Positions 12,372-23,053 of a stretch of 64,000 nt of DNA are shown here, piece by piece (position 1 is the first letter of the stretch; each line of letters begins with the position of its first letter). The DNA is from Blepharisma stoltei (taxonomy: Eukaryota > Ciliophora > Heterotrichea > Heterotrichida > Blepharismidae). Both the position numbers and the translations under genes were made by a program. The notes beneath the pieces are model-generated. The model worked only from the letters and a program-made list of their open reading frames with translations, ran no database searches and had not been told where the DNA came from. The stretch covers positions 248,001-312,000 of the forward strand of contig CAJZBQ010000038.1 in assembly GCA_914767885.1 (NCBI GenBank), read 5' to 3'.

Positions 12372-13418
12372 TTATAGACCTCTCGCCCAAGCAGATAGCT
12401 TGGACGCGTCCATCCATCTGTCTCCATCAGTTTTTGACCCTAAAGTCGTAATATAAAGTGGCCTCTGTGAATCTTTAGTTCTCACACACAAGCAAGGTCC
12501 AGCTTTCGGTGTCGTCCCTGTTTTAACTCCATCAAATCCTCTTCCCAGCAGTTTATTTGTATTAAACCAATGGACAGTCCTCGTTCCCCAATATTCATTA
12601 TCGATTTCACACGTATAAGTTTGCGTATTAACAATTTTCCTGAATTTTTTATTCTGCATAGCATATGCTGCCAAGACGCAGACATCTTTAGCTGACGAAA
12701 TATTTGGCTTGCTAGAAAGCCCATGGGTATTTTGGTAATGTGTATTGTCAAGTTCTAGGTATTTTGCCATAATATTCATCATTCGAATAAACTCCAGAGT
12801 AGGAATATTAGGGTTGAATAAAGAGCCAATATAAGTTGATAATGCAACCGCTGCATCATTGCCAGAAGGAAGCATAAGGCCATATAAAAGGTCTTTGATA
12901 CGAACTCTGTCGCCTTCTTCTAGATTGGCGGTTGTCCCGACTATATTAGCTGCATTTGAGCCAATACTGACCAAGTCATTCAAAGAAATATCGTTTTCGT
13001 CACAGATTTCTAATACTAAAATGCAAGTCATGACTTTTGTAATACTTGCAATTTCTCGCTTTTGGGTGCTGCAACGGGTTGCTAAAAATTCTTTAGCAAC
13101 TGGATCGTAGATGGCCCAGGACTGTGCGGTGATGTCAGATGGCATTTCACGAGTTAATGAGACTTGGTCTTTATTAGATGATTTTATTAAATTGTCTGGG
13201 AGCAAACTGAATGGATTTGAATGTGAGCGCTTTTGTTCGTTTTTAATCCGTGATTCAGCTGCTTGGATAGCATAGCTATAATCGTCAACTTGTGCGTATG
13301 CCATTAAATTTGCATGAAATTTAAAGAGATCAAAAATTGGATGATTTTTAATCTTATTATGTGGCAGGATACTTTTTTCAGGTATTTTTGCTGATAAATT
13401 AGAGGTATTTTTAGACAA
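12372..13418 (-). CDS. Serine peptidase S11 / D-Ala-D-Ala carboxypeptidase-like protein
   Basis: Uninterrupted 348-residue frame. All three penicillin-binding active-site motifs are present: SITK (nucleophile Ser125, Lys128), SGN at 185-187 and KTG at 299-301. Around them are typical S11 elements (ANLEEGDRVRIKDLLYGLML). In bacteria this family trims peptidoglycan side chains; a ciliate makes no peptidoglycan, so the enzyme may act on food bacteria or have a new substrate. There is no clear N-terminal signal peptide; the first 90 residues are polar. Likely an ancient bacterial acquisition, since its base composition is like its neighbours. Catalysis looks intact; substrate unknown. Confidence 0.9.
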   Translation of the reverse strand: MSKNTSNLSAKIPEKSILPHNKIKNHPIFDLFKFHANLMAYAQVDDYSYAIQAAESRIKNEQKRSHSNPFSLLPDNLIKSSNKDQVSLTREMPSDITAQSWAIYDPVAKEFLATRCSTQKREIASITKVMTCILVLEICDENDISLNDLVSIGSNAANIVGTTANLEEGDRVRIKDLLYGLMLPSGNDAAVALSTYIGSLFNPNIPTLEFIRMMNIMAKYLELDNTHYQNTHGLSSKPNISSAKDVCVLAAYAMQNKKFRKIVNTQTYTCEIDNEYWGTRTVHWFNTNKLLGRGFDGVKTGTTPKAGPCLCVRTKDSQRPLYITTLGSKTDGDRWMDASKLSAWARGL

Positions 13419-13574
13419 TTATGCAATTAACGAGTTTTATTTAAAGAGTTTAACAATTTTATAAATGAACATGCGAAAAAGTAATTAAGATAAAAAACAG
13501 CTGCAATTAGCTGATTTTTATCTATAATTTTATTGTAAAATTAATGTTATTATTAGATTTAGTATATCAATAAA

Positions 13575-15506
13575 ATGGGAGGAAGGAAAAAGGTTAAGGA
13601 AGCTCCAGAAAATGATAATGAAAAAAAGGTTACACAAAAGTCAGAACCTAGCATTTCGGGAAGGGCGACTCGATCTATGACCCGTGCTGCTGGAAATCAA
13701 GAAATTGTAATAGAAAAAACAACTGAGACTCGCAAATCATCTAAATCCCAAAAAGTCAAAGAAGAAGCCACAGAAAATACCCAGCCCATTAAAAAAGCTC
13801 GAAAAAACCAAAAAGCTGTAGAAATTGTTGATGATTCAATAGAAAAAATTGAAGATTTGATCGATCAGTCAAAACCAAAGGGAAAATCAGAATCAAATCC
13901 AATTATCATAGAAGAAAAAATAGAAATTAAGACAGAAACCCCAAAGCTCAATAAACAGATTACAAAAGATGTAGAAGAACTTGCAGAAACCAAGCAAAAT
14001 AATATACCTAAATCTTCAGCGAAGAAAGAAAAAGGCGTGGAAAAGATAGAATACAAATTTAATGACGAAAAATCTCCAGATAAAGTGGAGAATCCTCCAC
14101 CAAAAGCAGCAGAAAAATCAATTGAAAAATCCACAAAATCAAAAGAAGTTCTCCCTTTTCCAAATTCAAAAAAGCAAAAAGAAAATTCTGCTAGCTCTGA
14201 TGAAGACTGCCAAATGCTTACCGCAAAAAATATTTTTTCCAAATCCGCAGGTTCAGCCAAAAAAATGCTGAAAACTTTATTTGAAAAGTCACATGAAATT
14301 CCAAGCTCAGGTAGCGAAAAAGAAGAGCCCAAAAAAAAGCAAATCAAAAAAGAGGAGGAAGAAGAAGAAAGTGTTTCTAGTGAAAGTGATCAAGAAATTA
14401 ATAAGAAACCTCCAGTAAAAAAGCAGTTTAAAGAAGATTCTGAATCAGAAAAGAGCTCTCATGAAGAAAAGTATGAATTTTCGCCTGATTTAGTAAAAGA
14501 ACTAAATATAGAATTGCCTGAAGCTTCATGCTCTAGCGAATCTGATGAAGAAATTGTCAAAAAAAGCAAAAAAGAGAAAGCTGAAGAAAATAAAGATAAA
14601 AAAGAAGAAAAGAAAGAAATCCCTGCAACCAAAAATCAAGAGAAAGCAGAAGTAAGGAATGACAAATCAGAGTTTTTAAAAGAAAAAGTTAAGAGAAAAC
14701 GGCAAAAGCGGCAAAAATTAAAAGAAAAGCCAGCCCCAGAAATGCTGAGAGATGAACTACCTGGCAAAAAAAGAAAAAGAAGACATGGAAAAGATAAAGA
14801 TGCCACCAAAAAACAAAAAACAGAAGAAAGCACTGAAAATTTGAATCTAAAACGTGTCCCAGATCAAAATCCAGCTACAAAACTCACCAAGCCTAACGAA
14901 AAGCCCACAATTCCTGAAGTTTTCATTACAGGCCTCAGCTACAAAACCACAGATTCAGACATTCACGAATTATTCAAAAATTGTGGAGAAATTAGTTCCA
15001 TGAAGCTTCTTCGCAATGAAAAAGGTTTCAAAGGCTCTGCCTTCATTATGTTTAAATCAATAGAGTCAGCAGAAGAAGCCATAAAATTATCCAACACTGA
15101 ATTTTCCGGTAGAGTTCTAAATATCCGATTTTCCCATGAAAAATCACCAAAACCGCGGCCTTATAAAGGAGTCCATACAATTTTTATTGGAAATATTCCA
15201 TGCAATGTAGACGAAGACTGCCTTTACAGTTTCTTTAAAAAGTGTGGAGAAATTAAAGAAGCAAGAATCGCTGTTGATTCTAATGGCAACAAGCGAGGAT
15301 TCGCACATCTAGAATTTGAGTCTGTAGAAGCCGCAGACGCAGCTATAGAACTATCAGGCAAAATTTTGGATGGAAAAATATTAAAAATCGATTATTCTGA
15401 AGATAGAATAATAGAAAGCACACACAATAAAGAAAATCATTTTACAAGGCCGCCATTTGGGAAACTAATAGAGAAAGCCAAAAGTGGATATAAAAGACTA
15501 TTTTAA
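13575..15506 (+). CDS. Nucleolin-like protein with two RRM domains
   Basis: Uninterrupted 643 residues. The first ~450 residues are Lys/Glu/Ser-rich with acidic serine clusters (SSESDQE, SCSSESDEE), typical of nucleolar phosphoproteins. Two RNA-recognition motifs follow, starting at EVFITGLSYKTTDSDI (RNP1 KGSAFIMF) and HTIFIGNIPCNVDEDC (RNP1 RGFAHLEF). The tail is basic. This matches nucleolin/Nsr1 architecture, so a role in rRNA processing or nucleolar chromatin is likely, although the RGG tail of nucleolin is not obvious. Transcribed divergently from the S11 peptidase gene. Confidence 0.88.
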   Translation: MGGRKKVKEAPENDNEKKVTQKSEPSISGRATRSMTRAAGNQEIVIEKTTETRKSSKSQKVKEEATENTQPIKKARKNQKAVEIVDDSIEKIEDLIDQSKPKGKSESNPIIIEEKIEIKTETPKLNKQITKDVEELAETKQNNIPKSSAKKEKGVEKIEYKFNDEKSPDKVENPPPKAAEKSIEKSTKSKEVLPFPNSKKQKENSASSDEDCQMLTAKNIFSKSAGSAKKMLKTLFEKSHEIPSSGSEKEEPKKKQIKKEEEEEESVSSESDQEINKKPPVKKQFKEDSESEKSSHEEKYEFSPDLVKELNIELPEASCSSESDEEIVKKSKKEKAEENKDKKEEKKEIPATKNQEKAEVRNDKSEFLKEKVKRKRQKRQKLKEKPAPEMLRDELPGKKRKRRHGKDKDATKKQKTEESTENLNLKRVPDQNPATKLTKPNEKPTIPEVFITGLSYKTTDSDIHELFKNCGEISSMKLLRNEKGFKGSAFIMFKSIESAEEAIKLSNTEFSGRVLNIRFSHEKSPKPRPYKGVHTIFIGNIPCNVDEDCLYSFFKKCGEIKEARIAVDSNGNKRGFAHLEFESVEAADAAIELSGKILDGKILKIDYSEDRIIESTHNKENHFTRPPFGKLIEKAKSGYKRLF

Positions 15507-15518
15507 TGCATAAATCAA

Positions 15519-18500
15519 TTATCCTAGCTCTGCTATTTCGCCTTTCATAATTTTAACTCTATTGACAATGATCCCTAGTTTTTCTCTGTCTCCTGCATTT
15601 TTGAAATAGGCTGCTAATTGCATGTCATGTTGTATTTGGTTTTCTAGGACAGCTTTGTATTGTTCTGGGGTGATAATCCCGTTTTCTACTTGTGACTCAA
15701 TGATCATTTTCTTTCTGGCTACTTCTCTTTGCAAATTAATCTCTGCAGCTGGATTTTTACCGTCCCCTCTTAACTGTATGATTAATTGTTGAAGTCTTTT
15801 AGACTCTTGCTCGAGGACTTCATAAGAATTCAGGTTGTCAAGAATATTTGGATTTTTTATTTCAGCTGGAGATAGCTGGATAGGCTTCTCTGGGATGTTT
15901 TTTTCCTCTTCTATTGGAGTTTGTTTAGGGACTTTTTGTGCGGGTGCAGGCTGAGGAACAGTTTCCTGCACTTTTCCTTTTGCTCCTGGTTGCTGCACAC
16001 TGTTTCCTTCTGGGGTCCTGAAAACTGGTAAAAATTGGTCCACGAATTCTACTTTTTCTGTCACTTGCTTATATTCAGGTGTGCTTAATGATTTATTAAT
16101 CCTGAGCGTCATTTCTAATGTCGGTCCTCTTCTAGCCAGTGGAACAGTCAACTGCAGTACTGATTTGCTTGCAAAATCATCAAGTTTTACTGTAGCAGTC
16201 CCCACATTTTTATTACTTCTAGCCTCCTCCTACTCTGTGAGCGAACAAAACCATTCGGTAAATGGACAAAATACACCTCGGTGAGTGAATAACAAAAATA
16301 TTTTTCATATAAAAGTGATAATTATTATAATGAAATCTCTAGCTAATTCTGCTTATTTAAACACCTTGCATTTTAAATTATAAATTTAAAATTAAATTAA
16401 TATTTGCTTTCCGATTTTTTTAAATTTTGATAAAAATCTTTTACTATAAAATTTATTTCCTGTGAGCGAGTAAAATTTTTTTGCTCACCAAGGGAGTAAG
16501 CACATGATATTCCATAACGTCAAACGTTAAATGCCTTCTAAAAAGCGTTGAAAATGTTTTTGGATTTGGCTTAATGATTTCTTTCAGATTAAACCCATTT
16601 TGGCAGACTTTTTTGCCATATCCAGTTCTGTTTGCTAGATCACTGCCACCTGAGCCTGATAATGAATAATTAATAAAATGATCTCGGGAGTCGTCTAGTC
16701 CAGTTGCTTTACCAAAAACTACTTCTATAACCCCAGGTTCGACATCATCATTAACAACAGGGACAGTTTTTGTTAACTTCTCCATTCTTGAGTAAGCAAA
16801 AAAATTTTTTTATAAAAAGCTTTATAATTTTTTTTTTAAATTTAAAAAAATTGGAAAGCAAATATTAAATTTAATTTATAAATTATTTTTAAAACGCAAG
16901 CTGTTTAAATTTCAATAGAATTAGCTAGAGGTTTCATTTTAATAATTATCACTATATATCATAATATTTTTTCATAAAAAAGTTTTATATTAAAACAATT
17001 TTTGTTCGCTCACTGAGGGTGTTTTTACCCAAAAAATAGGAATTTTTCTAATTTTTTTGGTAGCTTACAGAGGGAGTAAGGATTTTACTCCGATTTCTGG
17101 AGGTATTACCCAAGGATTTGATAATGCGGACTCTAGCTGTTTAGCTTTGGTTTCGTTTTCGACCATTTCTCGCTTGAAAACTTTGGCAGCTTCTTGGTCT
17201 TTAGCCCGGAGAGCTGCTAAAGCGTTTTCTTTGGCCTCAGCACCTTTTTTTGCGCAAAAATCAATTAGATGTGAAATACGTTCTCTGCGCTCTTTTTCGG
17301 TCATGCCTGTGATATCTTGAGGAGTTATTGGGGTAATTTTGAGGGATGGGTTTTGGCCTTGCTGAATTGCCTTAATTATTTTGTGGAGGGCTTCAGCTTT
17401 TTCTAGGAGAGGCTCACAGCGCTTAGCTGCACCTAATGATTTTAGATAAGAAAATGCTTCTTTTGTTTCTTCTAAGAGATCATATGCAGTTTTATAAGTG
17501 AAATTGTGCTCATATAGCTCTGAGTGAGAAATAACAGGGGCGCTTTCAGTTCTGCTTGCTCTGTTAGTTTGTTCTAAATTCTGTGACTCTTCATTTGGCT
17601 TTGGTGAGCTTTCACTTTGTTGATTTTGTTGAACTTGCGCTACTTCTTCTTCTTCCTCCTCTTCCTCTTCTTCCTCTTCTTCTCCAGCTTGATCTAATTC
17701 TTCTTGCATTAGCTTAATATGAGCTTGATATATTTCAGCAGTTTTTCCTGATGCTTTTTTCAAATTTTCTTTATATTCATTAATTTTATATAATTTTTAT
17801 ATAAAATGCAAATCAATTAATATATAAAAAAAATCTAGATATATTCAATTCAATAAAGAATATTTTTGTTAATGATTCCATATAGCCTTCTTGACTTATC
17901 ATTCCAGCTTGAATATTTGTTGCTAACAAACTTATTGCCATTTCAAGCTTTCCTACCATATCTTTATCCTTTTTCTTTGTCCAAAGATCTTTTTCATACT
18001 CAAGGACACTCATAGCAACAATTGAATCATAATCAAAATCCTCTTCAATTTCCATGGCCATGCTATTTTCCTCAATTTTCGGTGCAGCTTTAGCCTTAGA
18101 CTTGTGCTCTTCATAAGAGCTTTCTGCCTTGGGCTTATGAGCAATATTATGTATATTCAATATCTTCTCAGCATTCGCTAATTCGACTTCTAAGCTTTTA
18201 TACTCCTTCATCCTTTCGACAGCTTTTTCTTTATTTCCTGCCTGTTTGTACTTTATAGCGCTGCGTTTAATTTTCTCAATTTTCTGTTTAAGCTGCTCAA
18301 TCTGCTCTTGCTGCTGAGACACTAGTTGTGCGTTTGTTTCAGCACCTCCAAGCTCATTGAGTTCTCCTTGGAGCTCTGGGTCTTCTAAATCATCAACTTC
18401 CAAGTTTGCATTTTCGATGTCTTTTTCTGAATAATTTTTGTTTCCGTATTTTTTGTATTGTGCTTCTAAAGCCTTTTCTTCTGCCTCCATTTCTAATTCA

Positions 18501-18670
18501 AGTTTGTGAGCTTCGTCCTCTTCGGGATCAATTTCTTCACCGTCTTCCCAGCCCATTTGTTTTAGTTCTGCCATGAGTTTTGGGTCATTGAAGTCCATTT
18601 CCATATCTTGTTTGCCACCTAGGCTTGCTAGGAAATCAAAATCTTGCTGTTGCTTATTTTTCTTGCTCAT
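15519..18670 (-). CDS. CC2D1/Lgd homologue (DM14 and C2 domains), three IESs
   Basis: Deleting IESs of 82 bp (17774-17855), 303 bp (16776-17078) and 277 bp (16222-16498) gives a single 829-residue frame from ATG 18670 to TAA 15519. An acidic N-terminal region (LEVDDLEDPELQ) is followed by DM14-type helical repeats (AGNKEKAVERMKEYKSLEVE; AKDQEAAKVFKREMVENE), then a C2 domain beginning VEPGVIEVVFGKATGL, and the family C-terminus with a further DM14-like segment (FKNAGDREKLGIIVNRVKIM). CC2D1A/B and fly Lgd bind ESCRT-III (CHMP4/Shrub) and control endosomal sorting; the same is inferred here. The junctions restore SLTKIFFKENLKK, IGVKSLTKTVPV and HVLRSNKNVGTA. Confidence 0.9.
16222..16498. mobile_element. 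MITE-type IES (277 bp), GTGAGCGA family, inside CC2D1
   Basis: TA at 16220-16221 and 16497-16498. Ends carry CTGTGAGCGAACAAAA and the inverse motif CTCGCTCACAGG. Removal joins the two halves of the C2 domain in frame. Confidence 0.9.
16776..17078. mobile_element. MITE-type IES (303 bp), GTGAGCGA family, inside CC2D1
   Basis: TA at 16774-16775 and 17077-17078. It shares the central AATTAGCTAGAG / TAATAATTATCACT sequence with the other copies. 303 is a multiple of three and part of the element is open, so it could be mistaken for coding sequence. Confidence 0.88.
17774..17855. other. Short IES (82 bp) inside CC2D1
   Basis: TA at 17772-17773 and 17854-17855; the insert contains stop codons and shifts frame. 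Deletion gives LTKIFFKENLKKA. Confidence 0.87.
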
Positions 18671-19113
18671 ATTTTTATTAGGCAAATAATCTTTTGCTAG
18701 ATATGCTTATATAGATATTACATATTATGAAATTTAGATTGGCTTTTCATGTTGAAGAGGAAACAAATAAAAAAGATTATAAAAGTATTCAAAAATTTAA
18801 TAATTAAAATTATAAAGTAAAATATTATTTTTATTTCTCGACAGTGTTATTATTTAGAAGTCCTATACTCTATAATAAATCTGGAATGTTTTATATAGAA
18901 ATATAGAATTTGAAATAATTTTTATTGAAGGTAATATTAAAAATTTAAATTAATTATAGCATCTATTAATTTTTTAAAGTCCGAAAAAGGGCTAATATGT
19001 ATTTTCATTTTAACATTCAATACAATAAATTTAAAAATACCATATGAAAAATGCCTTTACAGTATTAAATCAAGCAAACTATATTAATTATAGCGTTAAT
19101 TTATACTCCGATA
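18671..19113. other. AT-rich intergenic region
   Basis: About 440 bases between two minus-strand genes. No supported feature. Confidence 0.45.
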
Positions 19114-19715
19114 TTAGTGAAAAAATACATCAAGCTCATGCAGCAGTTTTTTAGTCTTTTTTTCTTCATCGTTTTCAATCTCTTCAAATCAGTCTTGCAA
19201 ACCCCATTTTCTCTTACTCTAGCCATCATTTATTATTCTAATAATGCATTTTTTATATCATTTATCTTTTTTGGTAGAAACTTCTATTAAATAGGCCAAA
19301 ATTTTGAATCTGTATTAGTAGTAGCCTTATTCGAAGGCGAGCTCGGAGCGCTAAATCTTGGCGAAATAATTTTATTTCTTATAAGTAGCGTTTTTTTTGA
19401 TGCCGACTTGTTATTTTTGCCTAATAATTCAAATTCTGGGTAATCAGTTCTCAAATCAACCGTTTTAAACTGCTTAATCAGATTGAAATTTTTATGGTTA
19501 GAAAGGGCTGAACTAAAAGTCAGCCTTTCTAGAGCATTTAATTGGAGAGGCTTAGATTTTTTTATTCGTATAGAAGCCGGAGTTTTTTTCATGTTTAAGT
19601 CTAAACTTGCGCCTGAATAAGAATTACGATGCAACGGAATTTTCCTGTTAATTGATTGGCTTTGTTGGGGCTTATGCGGTATTTCTTGAATTTTGATTTT
19701 CTTTTGCAGAGACAT
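19114..19715 (-). CDS. Small basic protein of unknown function, one IES
   Basis: Removing a 77-bp IES (19217-19293) turns two fragments into one 174-residue frame from ATG 19715 to TAA 19114. The N-terminal two thirds are Ser/Lys-rich and basic (RIKKSKPLQLNAL). The joined C-terminus reads KFWPKRKWGLQDWFEEIEND and then an acidic-to-hydrophobic helix (KKLLHELDVFF); TGA is Trp once. No family recognised. The arithmetic (602 minus 77 = 175 codons) supports the model. Confidence 0.72.
19217..19293. other. Short IES (77 bp)
   Basis: TA at 19215-19216 and 19292-19293. It removes the premature TAA after KFWPI and fuses the two reading frames. Confidence 0.78.
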
Positions 19716-19785
19716 GAATTATGGTTAAAAAATTCAATAGTTTACTAATCAAAAATTTAATGTAAAATAATTATTTTTTTTAAAT

Positions 19786-20298
19786 TTACTCAACTATAGG
19801 CTCTTCTTCTCTCCAATCAAGAAGTTCTTTCCTAGTCAGCATCATATCTAAGAACTGCTGATAATCACAAGCCGCGAAAATATATTCGAAGCACGTCAAA
19901 GCATTTGAATCCTTTTCATATACCACTTTGCAAAAGTCAAATATTTCTTCCTCAGTCAGATTCTCTGTTCTGGCAAAATCTTGAAGCTTTTTTTCTATTT
20001 TTAGCGGATTTAAATTTGACACCAATTTGATTATTGCACAACAATTTTTTATGAAAAATAAAAATGGTCTTATCAAAACTACCTACGAAATTGATATAAA
20101 AAATGGCATGTCCTCACCAAATTTTTGATAAATTTCATAACACTCATGTGTTTGTTCGCCACTTTCAAATTTTTCAAGATTATTATTGAGATAAATTTCG
20201 ATTTCACATATAAATTCTGGCTCTGTGAACAGTCGTTCTAACCCAAGTAAAACTGTAATTGCTTGTTCAATGTTTTTAGAGTCTTCTGCTTCAGACAT
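19786..20298 (-). CDS. BART-domain protein (ARL2BP/CFAP36-like), one IES
   Basis: 137 residues after removing 99 bp (19998-20096). The joined segment EIYQKFGEDMPFFIEKKLQ aligns position for position with the BART motif of ARL2-binding protein (I-F-x-E-Y...I-E-E-x-L). Downstream are the family's FxEYIF...F.DMML and acidic WREEE end. BART proteins bind GTP-loaded ARL2/ARL3 and act at the basal body, mitochondria and cilium; function here is inferred from family. It lies in a run of minus-strand genes with short spacers. Confidence 0.82.
19998..20096. other. Short IES (99 bp) in BART gene
   Basis: TA at 19996-19997 and 20095-20096; it contains an in-frame TAG. A 93-bp alternative (TA at 20002-20003) also keeps frame, but the 99-bp version fits the BART alignment better. 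Confidence 0.75.
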
Positions 20299-20397
20299 AG
20301 AGTTTTCTATGGAAGAATTATTTTAATTATGGAAAATTTCCTTTATTATTGCATATAAACCTCAAAAAGTATGCAAGCATTACTAAGTAGTATATGA

Positions 20398-21167
20398 TTA
20401 TTCAACGATATCATTAACTTCATCAGTAGGGTCTTCTTCACCGTTCTCTTGAGGCTCGTCATCTCTCAATTTATTTTCGACTTCCTCCCATTTTTCCTCA
20501 CACACGCGCTCAGCGCCTTCTTTTTTCTTGCAAAGATAAACCCAATGAGGGTTTGTGGTTTCTTCCCCAATAATCTGATTAGAAACGTCCCATAGTAAAT
20601 GCTCCATCTCAAAATGCTCAAGTCTAGACTCAGGCGCTCCATACGAAATTGCCATATAAAATCCATCAGTTTTCAAAACCCTTTGAATTTCTTTAGTCAT
20701 TCTTGCGACATTTAAATATATTTAATTACTTTCAATGCATGCAGAAATATATATAAAAAAATCATTTAATAAATTTTCTATTATAAGGTATAAGCATCAT
20801 CTCCACATAGTAAAGCGTCTATTGTAGATTTGTCAATGGCCAAATCAAATGTATTACTTGGGAATTTTATGTCTCTGACATCCTGGACACTCCAAGTCAT
20901 GGTAGGCTTGTCAATGTTTCTTTCTGCCATTTGCTTGATAACGACACTGGAGATGTCAATATTATCGATATTTTGGAAGCCGTCATGATACATATCTTCA
21001 CCTAATTCTGCGTTGCCACACCCTAAAATCAAGATTTTTGCAGTCTTAGGAGCTATTTCATTGATTATAGGGGCAAGGCTGCGATAGTCTTCAAGCCAGT
21101 CAAATGTAGAGCCTTCTTGTTCAGCATAGCGCTTTTCCCAGTATTCCGGGTCACCGTAATTAGGCAT
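20398..21167 (-). CDS. Class I SAM methyltransferase, EEF1A-KMT4/METTL13-like, one IES
   Basis: 232 residues after removal of a 71-bp IES (20715-20785). The start MPNYGDPEYWEKRYAEQ...FDWLEDY and the SAM motif ILILGCGNAELGEDMY are typical of the METTL13/EEF1AKMT4 group; DKSTIDALLCGDDAY and VLKTDGFYMAISYG follow. The junction restores YTLNVARMTKEIQRVLK, the family's helix before the last strands. Members methylate lysines of elongation factor 1A; the substrate here is inferred. The acidic tail (NGEEDPTDEVND) is extra. Its start is only 25 bp from the divergent NSF-like gene. Confidence 0.87.
20715..20785. other. Short IES (71 bp) in methyltransferase gene
   Basis: TA at 20713-20714 and 20784-20785 (TTA shared). 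It carries tandem stops; deletion restores the family helix. Confidence 0.87.
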
Positions 21168-21192
21168 TTAATGGATTTTTAAGGATTATATT

Positions 21193-21840
21193 ATGGAGAG
21201 TGAAGAGGATAAGGAAATTATTAATATTGGGAGAATGGCACTTTCTGCGAGGGTTTATCCTGAGCATATAATTGAGGAAATAAAAGTGATGAAAAGTACA
21301 AAAGGAATAATTTTATATGGAGACGGGATTAATTATAAAGTTGTAGGGGATAAGCTTGCAAAAAAATGACATGATATATAGGGGCTGACCCTTTTTAGGA
21401 CAGTAGAGTTATAAACTGGTCATAAACAGTTTTCTATTTCCCAGTCAGAATAGGAATTAGTAAGACTAGTAAATAAGTTTACTGGTGCTCTAAATGCCTT
21501 TAAGTCTATAACTGTTGTTAAAATTATTAATGGTTTAGATGTTTATAATGAAAATTTTGAGCAACAAATTTTGATGATTTTTCATGATGCGGAAAATGAC
21601 CAAAGATTACAGGATTGAAGAAACCTTCATATCATTGTTATTGGCCATTTTGAAGCTATTTTTGGAGCTAATAATAGTGAATTAGAAGCTGAGAAAATTG
21701 CTAAAAATTTAATTATCTTGAAGCAAGAGGAACTAGATAATATTTTGATTGTTGGTATAGTAAATAATAAAAATGATATTGATGAAAACATTTTAACACA
21801 AGGTAAATTTGATGTGGAAATAGAATTTGGAGCTTCATAA
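21193..21840 (+). CDS. Degenerate NSF-like AAA (D1) protein, one IES
   Basis: One frame from ATG 21193 to TAA 21840 apart from three stops clustered in 21379-21459. Removing 81 bp there gives about 188 residues. The sequence follows NSF domain D1: ARVYPEHIIEEIK...KGIILYG, ALNA, LMIFHDAEND, LHIIVIGHFEAIF, LDNILIVGIVNNKNDIDENI and GKFDVEIEFG. But the Walker A glycines and GKT are gone (GDGINYKVV) and the Walker B acids are replaced (GHFEA). It lacks the N domain and D2. It is either a pseudo-ATPase or a decaying copy; intact frame outside the IES favours a maintained pseudo-enzyme, weakly. Confidence 0.6.
21379..21459. other. Probable short IES (81-93 bp) in NSF-like gene
   Basis: TA at 21377-21378 and any of 21458, 21461, 21467 or 21470; all keep frame and remove all three stops. 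Boundary ambiguous. Confidence 0.6.
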
Positions 21841-22089
21841 AATTAATTTATCATAAAAGATTATAAAAAATAGCATTTTTTAATATAAAATTACATTTAT
21901 TTTGTAAACCTATATATATTGATATAAGATAATTAATGATTTTAACTGAATATTTAATTCAAAACTTCAGTTAATTAAGCTTTTTTAGCTTCATTATGCT
22001 TATAAAATTATTCATTATATTTTTCAATTAATGAAAATTAGTTTCCTTCCATACTGGACAAATCTTTCAGTTAAAGATTTAATACCTTA

Positions 22090-22338
22090 TTCCCCTCTGT
22101 GAGCGAACAAAAACTTTGTTCGCTCACAGGGGGTTATTATTGTAAAAAAAAAATCCAATTCACAAAAATTTTAAAAAGTTATTATTTTAATTTGCCAAAT
22201 TTATGCTTTAAAATGCAAGCTGTTTAAAATTCAAACAGAATTAGCTAGAGATTACACTATAATAATTATCACTTATATATCAAAATAATTATATAGAACT
22301 TTCATATTAAAAATTTTTCACTCACGGAATGGGTGTTA
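22090..22338. mobile_element. Intergenic MITE-type IES (249 bp), GTGAGCGA family
   Basis: TA at 22088-22089 and 22337-22338. The left end is a palindrome (CCTCTGTGAGCGAACAAAA, then its inverse) and the centre has AATTAGCTAGAG and TAATAATTATCACTTATAT as in the other copies. It sits just upstream of the next gene. The flanking 21841-22089 is plain AT-rich sequence. Confidence 0.82.
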
Positions 22339-22391
22339 GATAAAATCTTATCCATTTATTTATTGAATAATAATCTATAAAGCAGCTTTAT

Positions 22392-23036
22392 ATGAGCACA
22401 ATTAAAACTTCAAAGTCTGGCATAACATACACAAAAAGAAAAACGAGATCAAAAACTGTAAAATTTGAAAAAACTCCTAAAAAATCGGAAGGCAAGCGTA
22501 CTGGATTTGAGCGTTCCAATACTTTAGAACAAGGATCAGACATAACGAACTCTTTTGATCTTTCTCACGATGCAATCAGCAAGGATGATTGGAAAACTCA
22601 GTCTATGATGCATGAAGACGTGGAAAGATCTTTTGATTCCATCAATTTCGATATGGCAAAATCGTTTGAATTGGAAAATGGTCATACTTTTGAAGGGCAC
22701 AAAGAAAGTGAAAGCGAAAATTCGCACAACGAAAAATACGAAGAAAATAAAATTTCTTTAGAAAATGTTATCCAAGAAAGCCAAGAAGACGAAAATCAGC
22801 TAAAAGAAGAGGTCAAGGAAAATCCAATAATCCCGTTAGAAAAAGAAAATAATTTTAAAATCGAAATTAAAGAAGAACCAAAACTTAAATCAAACAAAGA
22901 AAATAATGAGGCTGTTAAAAATGCTTCTGAAACCAAGCCTAAAGAAGGAAAAAGCTCCAAAGTTATATATGGAGTCGCTATTGGTGCATTAGTATTACTA
23001 GGGATTGGGATTATTTATATTAGAAACAAGAAATAA
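22392..23036 (+). CDS. Tail-anchored membrane protein of unknown function
   Basis: 214 residues, no interruption. The N-terminus is basic (SGITYTKRKTRSKTVKFEK), the middle is highly charged and Glu/Lys-rich (likely disordered), and the C-terminus is one membrane span (VIYGVAIGALVLLGIGIIYI) followed by RNKK. This is the layout of a tail-anchored protein of the ER, nuclear envelope or outer mitochondrial membrane. The start at 22392 is 54 bases after the MITE. No family recognised. Confidence 0.78.
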   Translation: MSTIKTSKSGITYTKRKTRSKTVKFEKTPKKSEGKRTGFERSNTLEQGSDITNSFDLSHDAISKDDWKTQSMMHEDVERSFDSINFDMAKSFELENGHTFEGHKESESENSHNEKYEENKISLENVIQESQEDENQLKEEVKENPIIPLEKENNFKIEIKEEPKLKSNKENNEAVKNASETKPKEGKSSKVIYGVAIGALVLLGIGIIYIRNKK

Positions 23037-23053
23037 ATTATTTTTAAATTTTA

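Noticed and set aside
14062-14347. Long antisense and alternate-frame ORFs within the nucleolin-like gene
   Set aside because: They are shadows of a low-complexity Lys/Glu/Ser-rich coding region.
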